Origin: Fimenecus sp045593555
GTDB taxonomy: Bacteria > Bacillota > Clostridia > Oscillospirales > Acutalibacteraceae
Length of the DNA stretch: 64,000 nt
Assembly (NCBI GenBank): GCA_045593555.1
Contig: JAZNWU010000006.1
Location: 1-64,000 of the forward strand
Reading direction: 5' to 3'
Shown piece after piece: positions 33,625 through 42,496 of this stretch (positions within the stretch are counted from its first letter, which is position 1; each line of letters begins with the position of its first letter). Position numbers and translations under genes: made by a program. The notes below the pieces were generated by a model. The model worked only from the letters and a program-made list of their open reading frames with translations, was not told the DNA's origin and made no database searches.

Positions 33625-36297
33625 TTATTTTCTGTTGTTGATAAGTTTATCGTAAAGTCGTTGGCAGTTATTCTGGTCATTATAAGCAAAGAAGTTATTA
33701 ATTCTTTCGCGATACATATCTTTTAACTGACAATCATTTTCCATATATTCGATAATACGGTTTACGGTTGAGTCCAAGTCATATTCAACTTCACCAAAAC
33801 CATCACGTGTATAATCAAAATAACCAGTTTTACAAACATGGTCCCCACCAAAAAATTCTTCTACATCAAAGTGAGCATATATAATAGGCTTCTTTAAGTA
33901 TGAAAAGTCAAAAGCAGCAGAAGAATAATCTGTAAGAACTAACGAACTCTTGGCATAAATATCCTTGTATGCAGTCTTAACATCAAGGAAAGAAATAGCA
34001 TCATTTTTGTCAAACAGGTCAAGATGTGGCTGGAGTGTTGGATGAGGGAAAAAGGCAATTTTATAGCCGTATTTCTCTGCAGCATTCATAAGCTTTTCAT
34101 TGTTTAACAATCCGTTATAGAAAGTGAAAAACGCACTTTCTTTAAAATCAGGAACAAGTGTCCATACATCTGTTTTTAAATCCCATTTGTCGGCAAGATA
34201 TCTACGCCATGTTGGCATTATTGTAATTTGCTTTTGTGAATCATCGTACAAACGGTCAAACCTTGGAAAACCTGTCAGCCAGATGTTATCTTTAGTATAA
34301 TTATAGTTACCTTCTATGAATGATTTGTATTCAGGATTAGTTGCAGAGATAAGTCCATAGAAATTTTTATTATGTTTTCCAAGCCATTTTGAAACATCAT
34401 TCTGAGTAATGCCGTGCTGTAAGAAAACAAATTTACAATCGCTCCAGATATCCTTGAATGTGCATATGCGTTTTCCGATAGGGTTATAGATTTCATTCTC
34501 TGCATGGCTGGAAATAATATAGTCACACACAAGAGACAAGAACTGATGTTTTTTAGAATCTTTTTTTACTACCGGACCAATTGCTTTAAGTCTTGCAAAA
34601 TCAGTTGATTCAGGAAGAAGGACAAATCTAGCGTCGATTTCCTTATGATGTTCACGCATATATCGGAAGAAAGCTTCACCATTATCACCGGCAATAGAAG
34701 CTCTGTCAGAAATTAACCAAACAGGCTTGCGTTTGAAAAACTTATATACAGGAATGAAAATACGAGTTAAAGCAGCTTTTCTTCCGTTATAAGTGTTTTT
34801 TATAAACAGCTCTGCAAGGAACTTTATTTCACGGGCAATTTTTCTTACAAAAGTAGCTTTTTTTAAATGAATGATATTTTTGTCAACTGAAATAATCCAG
34901 TTTTCTTTTTGGCAATAGGAATATTTGAATGATGCGCTTATCGGTGCAAAGTACTTAAGAGAAAGTCTGCTTAATTTAACATCTTTTCCGTCTACATTTG
35001 CAATAATGCTCATTTTGTAGTCGTTGCAGTCAAGAGGAACTTTTACAGAAAATCCGTATATTTTTGATATTTCTTTTCCCCAGGACAGCGTTATTTTATC
35101 TCTTTCGACATATTCACAAGGAATGGTTTTTCCGTTAACCGATAACATAATCTTCATATTTTTGTACTGAAGATTATAGATAGAAATAAAGCCTTCAAGT
35201 TCTAAAATACTGTTTTTAACATCTATAAATTCTATATTGACACGGCATTTTGAGAAACTGAATTTTGCGTCTTCAGAAAATTTATATATTAGGTCGTTTT
35301 TATTTTCAATTATTTCAGGGTCCTGTGAATATTTTAACCTCAAAGCAAAAATTTTATGTTCACGGAACATGTTCTTTTGAGCCATAATAATATCATCATC
35401 GACATATTTAAGTGAAGATTTTACAAGTTTCACATATTCTTCAACATCGTCATCTGACAAAAGTTCAAAAGGAAGTTCAGGCTTTTTTAATCTCCACTGG
35501 AGGTCATATATGAGTGTATATTGAATAAACCTTGGTACATCACCACATTTTTCCAAAGCGTAATTAATGATTTCTTGCTGGAAATGCTTCATATATGGTA
35601 AATACCACTTTGGATTTTCTGCGGAGGTCTGAATTGCAGAAAGGACACCTTCGCTTCTTCTACGATACATATATTGTGCAGACGGAAGGATACCCAAAGT
35701 TTGCTTGTTTAACAATATTTTTTGCATAACCTGAGCATCTTCTGCGTATGCAAGTCGTGTGTCAAAACGAAGAGTTTCAAGAAGCTCTTTTTTTACAAAT
35801 GTGCTTGACATTGATAGCTGAATAAAATTGTAATTTTCTTTAAGGTCAACAACTCTTTCGCCATCGGCAAATTTATAATTCAGAGGATGCGTACCCTTAT
35901 AGCCATCGAAAAATTTCAAAGGAATGGCAACAACATCTGTTTCGTCATAATGCGCTTCAAAAAAACGCCAAACCTCTGACAACGTATCCGTTGTGAATTT
36001 GTCGTCAGAGTCAATAAAGTTGACATATTTACCTTCAACACATTCAAGTCCTGCATTTCTTGCAGAGGAAACACCGCCATTTTCTTTATGTATTACGAAT
36101 ATATTGTCAGGATATTTTTTTGCATATTCATCACAAATCTCGCCACTGCGGTCAGGTGAACCATCATCAACAAGAATAAGCTGAATATTCTCAATGCCGA
36201 TGTCCTGAGCAATAATGCTGTCTATTGTTTCTGCAACATACAATTCAACATTGTAAACTGCAGTCACAATAGAAAATTTATATTTATAGTTCGCCAT
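33625..36297 (-). CDS. Bifunctional GT2 glycosyltransferase/CDP-glycerol glycerophosphotransferase (TagF-like)
   Basis: The second ATG (36297, MANYKYKF) is chosen because AAGGA is nine bases upstream; the first (36303) is only three bases away from it. The 890-residue protein has an N-terminal GT2 domain (SIVTAVYNVELYV, ILVDDGSPDRSG, NFIDSDD) and a beta-rich middle region. The C-terminal TagF-type domain shows FLQHGITQND, TGFPRFDRLYD, PTWRRYL and LTDYSSAAFDFSYLKKP. It would build a poly(glycerol phosphate)-type chain and add sugars during teichoic-acid or capsule synthesis at the inner membrane face. Tandem Stealth transferases and an ABC exporter are upstream in the operon. Confidence 0.9.
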   Translation of the reverse strand: MANYKYKFSIVTAVYNVELYVAETIDSIIAQDIGIENIQLILVDDGSPDRSGEICDEYAKKYPDNIFVIHKENGGVSSARNAGLECVEGKYVNFIDSDDKFTTDTLSEVWRFFEAHYDETDVVAIPLKFFDGYKGTHPLNYKFADGERVVDLKENYNFIQLSMSSTFVKKELLETLRFDTRLAYAEDAQVMQKILLNKQTLGILPSAQYMYRRRSEGVLSAIQTSAENPKWYLPYMKHFQQEIINYALEKCGDVPRFIQYTLIYDLQWRLKKPELPFELLSDDDVEEYVKLVKSSLKYVDDDIIMAQKNMFREHKIFALRLKYSQDPEIIENKNDLIYKFSEDAKFSFSKCRVNIEFIDVKNSILELEGFISIYNLQYKNMKIMLSVNGKTIPCEYVERDKITLSWGKEISKIYGFSVKVPLDCNDYKMSIIANVDGKDVKLSRLSLKYFAPISASFKYSYCQKENWIISVDKNIIHLKKATFVRKIAREIKFLAELFIKNTYNGRKAALTRIFIPVYKFFKRKPVWLISDRASIAGDNGEAFFRYMREHHKEIDARFVLLPESTDFARLKAIGPVVKKDSKKHQFLSLVCDYIISSHAENEIYNPIGKRICTFKDIWSDCKFVFLQHGITQNDVSKWLGKHNKNFYGLISATNPEYKSFIEGNYNYTKDNIWLTGFPRFDRLYDDSQKQITIMPTWRRYLADKWDLKTDVWTLVPDFKESAFFTFYNGLLNNEKLMNAAEKYGYKIAFFPHPTLQPHLDLFDKNDAISFLDVKTAYKDIYAKSSLVLTDYSSAAFDFSYLKKPIIYAHFDVEEFFGGDHVCKTGYFDYTRDGFGEVEYDLDSTVNRIIEYMENDCQLKDMYRERINNFFAYNDQNNCQRLYDKLINNRK

Positions 36298-36336
36298 ATC
36301 CATCTATCCTTTTTAAATTACTCTTTGTTAAATCTG

Positions 36337-37347
36337 CTATTTTTCAAATGATGATTTTTCAGGTAGTTTTTCTTCAAAAATGTCTACGATTTTTTGCTTC
36401 TTTTCTTCGAAATCATCTGTTTTTGCATTATCATTAATGCAGATAAGTGCGTGAGTCTGCTCTTTCAAATCTTCACAAAGGCGGTTGAAATTTTTTCTCT
36501 TTACATGGTAGCAGAAAGCAAAATCGCCACGTCTTACATTGAATTTGCCGTCTGCCAACTGCCAATATTTCATCACCCATTGATTAACGTCGCCATTTTT
36601 ACGGAATTTATGGCGACATGTTTCATCAAGTATGTCGAATTCTTCTGCCCAAACAGTTTCAAATGTGGATTTAAGGAAATTATTTGAAACATGTTGATTG
36701 TAAAAGCCTGGGAACCAAAGCCAAGGATGAAGTAAGATGTTTTTGGTTACATTCATATAACCGTTCTTCGGGTTATACCACTTTTTCCAGTCCTTTTTCA
36801 TTACCTTTTTCTTGTTGAAATGAGAATTGATAACAACAAGGTCTGCAGCATGGAAAAATCCTGCACTGTCTTTACCGAAATAAATACAATTTATTGCACC
36901 TACATCAAGTGGAAGACCGTCTTTGAAAAAGTCTTCAGGCTTTACAGGTCTGTTTATAAAGTTGTCATCATTAAAATAAACAAATTGTTCTGCCAAACCT
37001 TCAATTCTGTGTAAATTCAATTCGATTGTATGTGAGCTGAATGTAGGAAGATATTCTTCAGGAATATAATCTTTATGATTTACAATATGAAGTTTAGGGT
37101 TTGTAGTATCAAGCCAAGGAGGGAGATGTCCCCAGGTTACAAAGTGAATTTTATTAACCCAAGGTGCATATTTCTCAACAGCTCTGAACCAATACTGAAG
37201 ATTATCCCAATCTCTGTATCTTACCTCACTATTCGAGCTTGTTACAACGCTTCCATCATATTTTGCCTTTTCTTTACGCCATTCGGGGTCACTTCCGTCA
37301 ACCCATATCATGACAAAGTCTATCGGTTTATTTATATCAGGTTTCAT
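36337..37347 (-). CDS. Stealth-family sugar-phosphate transferase (copy 1)
   Basis: The 336-residue protein has the Stealth conserved regions: CR1 DFVMIWVDGSDPEW, CR2 YRDWDNLQYWFRAVEKYAPW with HFVTWGHLPPWLD, CR3 FSSHTIELNLHRI with YFNDDNF, and a CR4 region after HKFRKN. Stealth proteins transfer hexose-1-phosphate and link sugars through phosphodiesters in capsules and other polymers. GAGGATT precedes the ATG. It is a close paralogue of the next gene upstream and most likely adds a different sugar phosphate to the same polymer. Confidence 0.9.
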   Translation of the reverse strand: MKPDINKPIDFVMIWVDGSDPEWRKEKAKYDGSVVTSSNSEVRYRDWDNLQYWFRAVEKYAPWVNKIHFVTWGHLPPWLDTTNPKLHIVNHKDYIPEEYLPTFSSHTIELNLHRIEGLAEQFVYFNDDNFINRPVKPEDFFKDGLPLDVGAINCIYFGKDSAGFFHAADLVVINSHFNKKKVMKKDWKKWYNPKNGYMNVTKNILLHPWLWFPGFYNQHVSNNFLKSTFETVWAEEFDILDETCRHKFRKNGDVNQWVMKYWQLADGKFNVRRGDFAFCYHVKRKNFNRLCEDLKEQTHALICINDNAKTDDFEEKKQKIVDIFEEKLPEKSSFEK

Positions 37348-37368
37348 ATGAATCCTCTTTTCGCCTTA

Positions 37369-38379
37369 TTATTTTTCAAACGATGATTTGTCGGGGAAAT
37401 TTCTTTCAAAAGCATCAATAACCGTCTGCTTCTTTTCCTCGAAATTTTCAGTATTAATGGTATCATTGATACAAATCATAGAATGGGTTTTTATCTCTAA
37501 TTCTTTACAAAGGTTTTTAAACATTTCATCGTCAATATGATAGCATTGTGCAAAATTTGCATCTCTTACGGAAAATTTACCTTCTGCCATCTGCCAATAT
37601 TTCATAACCCATTGGTTAACATCACTCTTTTTACGGAATTTGTGACAGCAGGTTTCGTGTAGAGTATCGTAAGCTTTGTCCCAAACAGTTTCAAATGTGG
37701 ATTTCAAAAAGCTGTTTGGTGTATGTTGACAGTACATTCCGGGGAACCAGGGCCAAGGAAAAAGTAATGCAGTACGGATAACATTTTTAAAGCCATTTTT
37801 CAGGTTAAACCACTTTTTCCAGTCACGTTTCATGCATTGGTGCTTATTAAAGTTATCGTTAATAACTTCAATGTCCGAGCCATGAAAATGACCTGCGCTA
37901 TCGTCTGCAAAATAAATGCAGTGAACTGCTGCTGTATCACAAGGTAATCCGTTTTTGAAGAAATCGTCAGGAGAAACAGGCTTGTTTAAAAATGTATCGT
38001 CATTAAAATATACAAACTGCTCGGCAAGACCTTCAATTCTGTGTAAATTCAACTCAATTGTGTGTGAACTGAAGGTGGGAAGATACTCCTCAGGGATATA
38101 ATCCTTATGATTTACTATATTTAATTTTGGGTTTGTCGTATCAAGCCAGGACGGCAAATGACCCCAGGTCACAAAATGAATTTTGTTAACCCAAGGTGCA
38201 TATTTCTCAACAGCTCTAAACCAATACTGAAGATTGTCCCAATCACGGTAGCGCACTTCACTATTGGCTGTTGTTATAACTGTTCCGTCATATTCTGCTT
38301 TTTCTTTTCGCCATTCAGGGTCATTGCCATCAACCCATATCATGACAAAATCTATTGGTTTATTATTTTCAATACTCAT
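37369..38379 (-). CDS. Stealth-family sugar-phosphate transferase (copy 2)
   Basis: The same length (336 residues) and the same four conserved regions as the neighbouring gene are present (DFVMIWVDGNDPEW, HFVTWGHLPSWLD, YFNDDTF). Long stretches are identical between the two, while the region at about residues 145-200 differs (VHCIYFADDSAGHFHG against INCIYFGKDSAGFFHA). That middle part probably sets donor or acceptor choice. The pair is a tandem duplication. The gene lies three bases after the ABC ATPase stop. Confidence 0.9.
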   Translation of the reverse strand: MSIENNKPIDFVMIWVDGNDPEWRKEKAEYDGTVITTANSEVRYRDWDNLQYWFRAVEKYAPWVNKIHFVTWGHLPSWLDTTNPKLNIVNHKDYIPEEYLPTFSSHTIELNLHRIEGLAEQFVYFNDDTFLNKPVSPDDFFKNGLPCDTAAVHCIYFADDSAGHFHGSDIEVINDNFNKHQCMKRDWKKWFNLKNGFKNVIRTALLFPWPWFPGMYCQHTPNSFLKSTFETVWDKAYDTLHETCCHKFRKKSDVNQWVMKYWQMAEGKFSVRDANFAQCYHIDDEMFKNLCKELEIKTHSMICINDTINTENFEEKKQTVIDAFERNFPDKSSFEK

Positions 38380-38382
38380 AAC

Positions 38383-39114
38383 TTATTTCATAAATTCATC
38401 ATATTTTGGAAGAACTTCCTCAGTTGTTCCGTACATTTTCATTTCACCATCGTGAATCCAGAGAACATTATCACAAAGGTTTCTGATTGTGTCAGAACTA
38501 TGAGAAACAATCAGAACTGTTCTGTCTTCTTTAGAGATAAGCTCTTTCATTTTTGCATAGCTCTTTTTCTTGAACTTGGCATCGCCAACGCTTAAAACTT
38601 CGTCGATAAGCATAATATCGGTTTCAAGAATTGCAGTAATTGAGAAAGCAAGCTTTGAATACATACCACTTGAATATGACTTTACGGGACGGTCAATGAA
38701 ATCGCCTAATTCAGAAAATTCGATAATTTCATCGATTTTTTCTTCAATAAAATCTCTCTGGAAACCTAAAAGCATACCTGAAAGATAAATGTTCTCACGA
38801 CCTGAAAGGGCATTCTGGAAACCAACACCGATTGAAAGAAGTGAAATGGAATTTCCGTGCAAATCGATTTCGCCTTCGTCAGGTGAAAAGATACCTGCAA
38901 TTGCACGAAGAAGTGTTGATTTACCACTTCCGTTTTTGCCGACGATACCTAAAATCTGACCTTTTTCTACTTCAAAAGAAAGACCTTTAACAGCTTCAAA
39001 ATATTTAGTTTTAGAATATGTTGAACGAGATACCAATGCTCTGAAGAAGGAAACCTTATTCATCATACGATATCTGATTTTTACATTTTTTACTGAAATT
39101 GCAGATTCGCTCAT
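38383..39114 (-). CDS. Polysaccharide/teichoic-acid ABC exporter, ATPase subunit (TagH/Wzt-like)
   Basis: The 243-residue protein has Walker A GIVGKNGSGKSTLL, signature YSSGMYSKLAFS, Walker B IMLIDEVLSVGD and the switch His in IVSHSSD. The LSIGVGFQNALSGRENIYLSG region is typical of the TagH/Wzt subfamily that exports cell-wall polymers. There is no C-terminal carbohydrate-binding extension. It pairs with the permease gene 14 bases upstream. Confidence 0.92.
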   Translation of the reverse strand: MSESAISVKNVKIRYRMMNKVSFFRALVSRSTYSKTKYFEAVKGLSFEVEKGQILGIVGKNGSGKSTLLRAIAGIFSPDEGEIDLHGNSISLLSIGVGFQNALSGRENIYLSGMLLGFQRDFIEEKIDEIIEFSELGDFIDRPVKSYSSGMYSKLAFSITAILETDIMLIDEVLSVGDAKFKKKSYAKMKELISKEDRTVLIVSHSSDTIRNLCDNVLWIHDGEMKMYGTTEEVLPKYDEFMK

Positions 39115-39128
39115 GTTGTTTCCCTCCT

Positions 39129-39920
39129 TTATATTACCTTAACATAAGTGTTTTCGTGTTTGTATATTGTTTTGATTCCTATTGTTGAAATTACAATTGA
39201 GATTACTGCCCAGATTGCAAGTGAAAGGTAGTGGGGCTCACCGTCGTAAAGCAGAACATTTCGCATATCTGTCATAATAAGTGCTATTGGGTTACAATGT
39301 ATAAGAATGTTACCTATGAGTTCATTTTTCGGCATAATTCTTGTTTCGATTGAGTAGAAGATACCTGAAATGTAAAAGCCTAACTGAAGTGCAACTGTAA
39401 GTACATTCATAAGGTCTTCAACGAAGACGCCAAAGTGAGTGATTATTGTGGTAACTGCAAATGTTATTGCAAATAAAAGAATCCACAACGGAATAACCCA
39501 AAGAGCTTTCCATGAAACCGGCACTCGATAGAAAATCATAAATAAAACTGTAAGTGCACAAGAAACAAACATTTTTATACCAAAAATAGTTTCTTTTTCG
39601 AGGATAAATATGAATTTTGGAATATAAACCTTTGTAACGATACTTTTTTTATCTTGAACAAGTTTTACACCTGCTTTTACGGTTTTACTGAAAAATGTCC
39701 AGGTGTTGAGGCCGATAAAAACAAACACAGGGAAATACTGTTCACGGCTACCAAAAACATATACAGCAACAAACGAGTAAACAAGCATATAAAGCAACGG
39801 GTCTAAAATCCACCACATCCAGCTTAAAAATGACCCGGCAACTTCGGCTTTCATACCGGACTGGGCTGCATATAACGTATAACTCTTAAATCTTTTAATA
39901 TCATTAATAAATCTTTTCAT
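39129..39920 (-). CDS. Polysaccharide/teichoic-acid ABC exporter, permease subunit (TagG/Wzm-like)
   Basis: The 263-residue membrane protein has six predicted helices and the ABC-2 polysaccharide exporter pattern (SFLSWMWWILDPLLYMLVYS near the start, FVEDLMNVLTVALQLGFYIS, then LIGNILIHCNPIALIMTDMR). It forms the channel through which the polymer made by the GT2-TagF and Stealth enzymes crosses the membrane. It is the first gene of the minus-strand operon, directly behind a strong promoter. Confidence 0.9.
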   Translation of the reverse strand: MKRFINDIKRFKSYTLYAAQSGMKAEVAGSFLSWMWWILDPLLYMLVYSFVAVYVFGSREQYFPVFVFIGLNTWTFFSKTVKAGVKLVQDKKSIVTKVYIPKFIFILEKETIFGIKMFVSCALTVLFMIFYRVPVSWKALWVIPLWILLFAITFAVTTIITHFGVFVEDLMNVLTVALQLGFYISGIFYSIETRIMPKNELIGNILIHCNPIALIMTDMRNVLLYDGEPHYLSLAIWAVISIVISTIGIKTIYKHENTYVKVI

Positions 39921-39960
39921 AAAAATCTCACTTTCGTCGATTTTAATTATATACGATTTA

Positions 39961-39989
39961 ATTATATCATTCTTTTATATGTTTTTCAA
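39961..39989 (-). promoter_or_regulatory. Promoter of the polymer export/synthesis operon
   Basis: Minus strand: TTGAAA (39989-39984), a 17-base spacer and TATAAT (39966-39961), about 40 bases before the permease ATG. The operon probably runs to the terminator at 30996-31027. Confidence 0.78.
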
Positions 39990-40044
39990 GTGTTGGCATC
40001 AAGGATTTGAATGTATAATCTTAATAATGTAAATTGGGTTTTGT

Positions 40045-40073
40045 TTGACAATAAAAGGGTTATGGATTATAAT
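40045..40073 (+). promoter_or_regulatory. Promoter of the stand-alone GT2 gene
   Basis: TTGACA (40045-40050), a 17-base spacer and TATAAT (40068-40073): full consensus hexamers, 26 bases before the ATG. Confidence 0.85.
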
Positions 40074-40098
40074 CCTTTTTAAAGTGAGGTGTGTTGTA

Positions 40099-41145
40099 AT
40101 GACACCATTTATCAGCATTATTATGCCGGTTTACAATGTGGAAAAATATATAGTTAAAAGCATAGAGTCAGTATTGGCACAAACCTTTACCGATTTTGAA
40201 TTGCTATTGGTTGACGATTGCTCACCTGATAATAGTGGAAAAATCTGTGATGAATTTGCAAAAGCAGATGACAGAGTCAAGGTCTTTCATCTTGATAAAA
40301 ATGGTGGAGTTGCGAATGCACGAAATACCGTTATGCAATATGCTTGTGGGGAGTATCTCTGTTTTCTTGACAGCGACGACTATTTCGACAGTAATATGCT
40401 TCAGGTGTTAGCTGATTCTGTAAAGAAAAATCCTGCACAAGTGGTGATTTTTGGCCTTGTTGAGGAATATTACGATAAAGGCGTATTGAAAAGAACAAAA
40501 ACAGTTGCTTGTGACAATAAAATTATTAAAAATCAGGAAGAGTTGAGAGAGGAAATCCTTGAGCTTGAAGCTTGTGATTTATATGGTTATCCATGTAATA
40601 AAATGTATAATCTGAATTATCTCAGGAAAAGTCAGGCGATTTTCCCACAAATGAGATTTAACGAGGATATTATTTTCAACATTGATTTCTTTATGAATGC
40701 AGAGTCTTGTAATCTTTTGAGTTTTGCACCATATCACTATGTTAAGCGAACAGGTAGTACAACAGGAAGTTTTATTCCAACATATTACGAGGATATTATG
40801 GTGAAAATCGATAAGTTGTATTCTCAACTTGAATATTGGAAAATGCTCAGCGAAAAAAATCTTGAGTTTTTAGCATTAAGATATACGAGATACCTTTTTT
40901 CTGCCCTTGAAAGAAATTGCGACAAGCGTTCAGAAATGTCACATAAACAACGAAAAGTATTTTTTAAAGAAGTTGTTAAAAGTGAAAGATATTTAAAACT
41001 TTCAAAGCACTTGAAAGGTAACGGTTTTATTGGAATTATGGCAAGAGCTTTAAAAACAAAAAACAGTTTTCTGTGTCTTGCCATTGGAAGAATGATATTT
41101 ATTGTGAAGAGATTTCTTCCAAAATTATTTAATGAGTTAAGTTGA
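40099..41145 (+). CDS. GT2-family glycosyltransferase
   Basis: The ATG at 40099 follows AAAGTGAGGTG; an upstream in-frame start at 40045 lies inside the promoter. The 348-residue protein opens with SIIMPVYNVEKYIVKSIES and shows LLVDDCSPDNSG and the DXD-type CFLDSDDYFD of GT-A fold enzymes. The C-terminal half resembles that of sugar transferases acting in capsule or wall-polymer synthesis. It is divergent from the exporter operon and probably contributes a sugar to the same polymer (inference). Confidence 0.88.
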   Translation: MTPFISIIMPVYNVEKYIVKSIESVLAQTFTDFELLLVDDCSPDNSGKICDEFAKADDRVKVFHLDKNGGVANARNTVMQYACGEYLCFLDSDDYFDSNMLQVLADSVKKNPAQVVIFGLVEEYYDKGVLKRTKTVACDNKIIKNQEELREEILELEACDLYGYPCNKMYNLNYLRKSQAIFPQMRFNEDIIFNIDFFMNAESCNLLSFAPYHYVKRTGSTTGSFIPTYYEDIMVKIDKLYSQLEYWKMLSEKNLEFLALRYTRYLFSALERNCDKRSEMSHKQRKVFFKEVVKSERYLKLSKHLKGNGFIGIMARALKTKNSFLCLAIGRMIFIVKRFLPKLFNELS

Positions 41146-41150
41146 AAAAT

Positions 41151-41186
41151 GCTCCTGACTTCATAGAGAAGCAGGAGCGTTTTTTA
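41151..41186. terminator. Bidirectional terminator
   Basis: GCTCCTG (41151-41157) pairs with CAGGAGC (41172-41178), with an inner CTTC/GAAG extension and T runs on both strands. It separates the converging GT2 and kinase genes. Confidence 0.88.
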
Positions 41187-42296
41187 TCAATAATATTTTT
41201 TTGTAATTTCTTTCATTTGTTCCATTTTCTTTTCCATCTCAGAAACCAACTTAAACTGTGTGCGACAACGGTCAAGATTGTGCTCAGGATAATTAATGTG
41301 GAAATAAATATCACCATTGAGATAGTCGGTAAGGAAACGGATGCCACACTCGTAAGTCATTATTTTTGCACCGAATGGTAAAAGCTCTTTTTCAAGGTCG
41401 GTAAGAGCATCTTTTGCACTGCTCAAATATCCTTTGACGAAGGCTTCATAAAGAGGAATATTAAGTGTTACTTTTGAAAGGTCTTTTTCATCTTCTGTGG
41501 CTGTGTTTGCACCGAAACGAATGCTGTCACCAAAGTCATAAAGGGAAAGTCCCGGCATAACTGTATCAAGGTCAATAATACAGATGCCTTTGTTTGTGAC
41601 TTTATCAAAAAGAATATTGTTGAGTTTGGTATCGTTGTGAGTAACTCTTAAAGGAAGTTTGCCCTGGTCAATCAGGTCAACAAGAACATGAGCATCGGCT
41701 TCATAAGACAATGCAAAATCAATTTCTTCCTTTACACTTTCAAGTCTGCCTGCACGATTTTCTGAAATAGCCTTTTTAAGGTTTTCAAAACGGGAAGCAG
41801 TGTTGTGGAATTTTTCAATAGTTTCAAAAAGAGTTGAGCCGTCAAAGTCTGCAAGGATATTCTGAAAATCACCAAAAGCAACACCTGCGTTACAGAAAAC
41901 CTGTTCATCATCAACAGCATTATATGTGTAAACATTGTCTATGTAATTATATGCTCTCCAACAATTATTGTTGTCGTCAATGAAAAAATAATTGCCATCT
42001 TTACACGGGAGGAAAGTGAGAGTGCCACGGTCAGCCCACGGAATGTTCATTTCTTCATTCTTTTTACGGATGTGAGTTGTAACTGCGACAATATTACTCA
42101 TAAGTTCTTCAGGGTTTTTGAAAGCTTCAGTGTTGACTTTCTGGAGAACATATTTCGCAATTTTCCCTTCTTCCTCAAAGAATAAAGTAAAAGTGCTGTT
42201 AACATGACCATTATTTATTTTTTTATACCCAGTGAATTTTCCGTTAAGGGAAAACATATTACAGATTTTTTCAATATTAAAGGGCTTGTTCGCCAT
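41187..42296 (-). CDS. nahK: N-acetylhexosamine 1-kinase-like protein (APH fold)
   Basis: The start at 42296 (MANKPFNIEK) follows a GAGGTG site; an earlier in-frame start lies at the promoter. The 369-residue protein has the aminoglycoside-phosphotransferase fold with LRVTHNDTKLNNILFD (catalytic Asp) and IIDLDTVMPGLSLYDFGDS (metal Asp). This matches, from memory, the bifidobacterial NahK that phosphorylates GlcNAc/GalNAc at C1 in the lacto-N-biose pathway. GNNGHVNSTF-like residues near the N-terminus (INNGHVNSTF) form the nucleotide loop. No GNB/LNB phosphorylase gene is nearby, so the pathway is incomplete here. Confidence 0.78.
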   Translation of the reverse strand: MANKPFNIEKICNMFSLNGKFTGYKKINNGHVNSTFTLFFEEEGKIAKYVLQKVNTEAFKNPEELMSNIVAVTTHIRKKNEEMNIPWADRGTLTFLPCKDGNYFFIDDNNNCWRAYNYIDNVYTYNAVDDEQVFCNAGVAFGDFQNILADFDGSTLFETIEKFHNTASRFENLKKAISENRAGRLESVKEEIDFALSYEADAHVLVDLIDQGKLPLRVTHNDTKLNNILFDKVTNKGICIIDLDTVMPGLSLYDFGDSIRFGANTATEDEKDLSKVTLNIPLYEAFVKGYLSSAKDALTDLEKELLPFGAKIMTYECGIRFLTDYLNGDIYFHINYPEHNLDRCRTQFKLVSEMEKKMEQMKEITKKYY

Positions 42297-42339
42297 CTCA
42301 TACACCTCATAAAACTTTTTCGCATAAGAGTACCAAATT

Positions 42340-42368
42340 ATTATAAAGCACAACGGGTTTTTAGTCAA
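42340..42368 (-). promoter_or_regulatory. Promoter of the hexosamine kinase gene
   Basis: Minus strand: TTGACT (42368-42363), a 17-base spacer and TATAAT (42345-42340). Confidence 0.78.
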
Positions 42369-42416
42369 TGCTTATTTTGCATAATCAATTTAAGCTGAAA
42401 TTGTGTAAAAATACTC

Positions 42417-42445
42417 TTTACATAATACAGATTTTAATGTAAAAT
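42417..42445 (+). promoter_or_regulatory. Promoter of the pyrH-polC gene cluster
   Basis: TTTACA (42417-42422), a 17-base spacer and TAAAAT (42440-42445), about 50 bases before pyrH. Confidence 0.65.
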
Positions 42446-42456
42446 AAACTAAATAT

Positions 42457-42480
42457 GGTAATCGGTGAAATGGGATTACC
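42457..42480 (+). promoter_or_regulatory. Leader hairpin just before the pyrH ribosome site
   Basis: GGTAATC (42457-42463) pairs with GATTACC (42474-42480) around a 10-base loop, ending three bases before GGAGGTG. It could tune pyrH translation or mRNA stability. No known riboswitch pattern is seen. Confidence 0.45.
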
Positions 42481-42496
42481 ACGGAGGTGTTTTACA

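Noticed and set aside
36337..38379. Mobile element causing the Stealth gene duplication
   Set aside because: No transposase, terminal inverted repeats or target duplications are seen; simple tandem duplication is enough.
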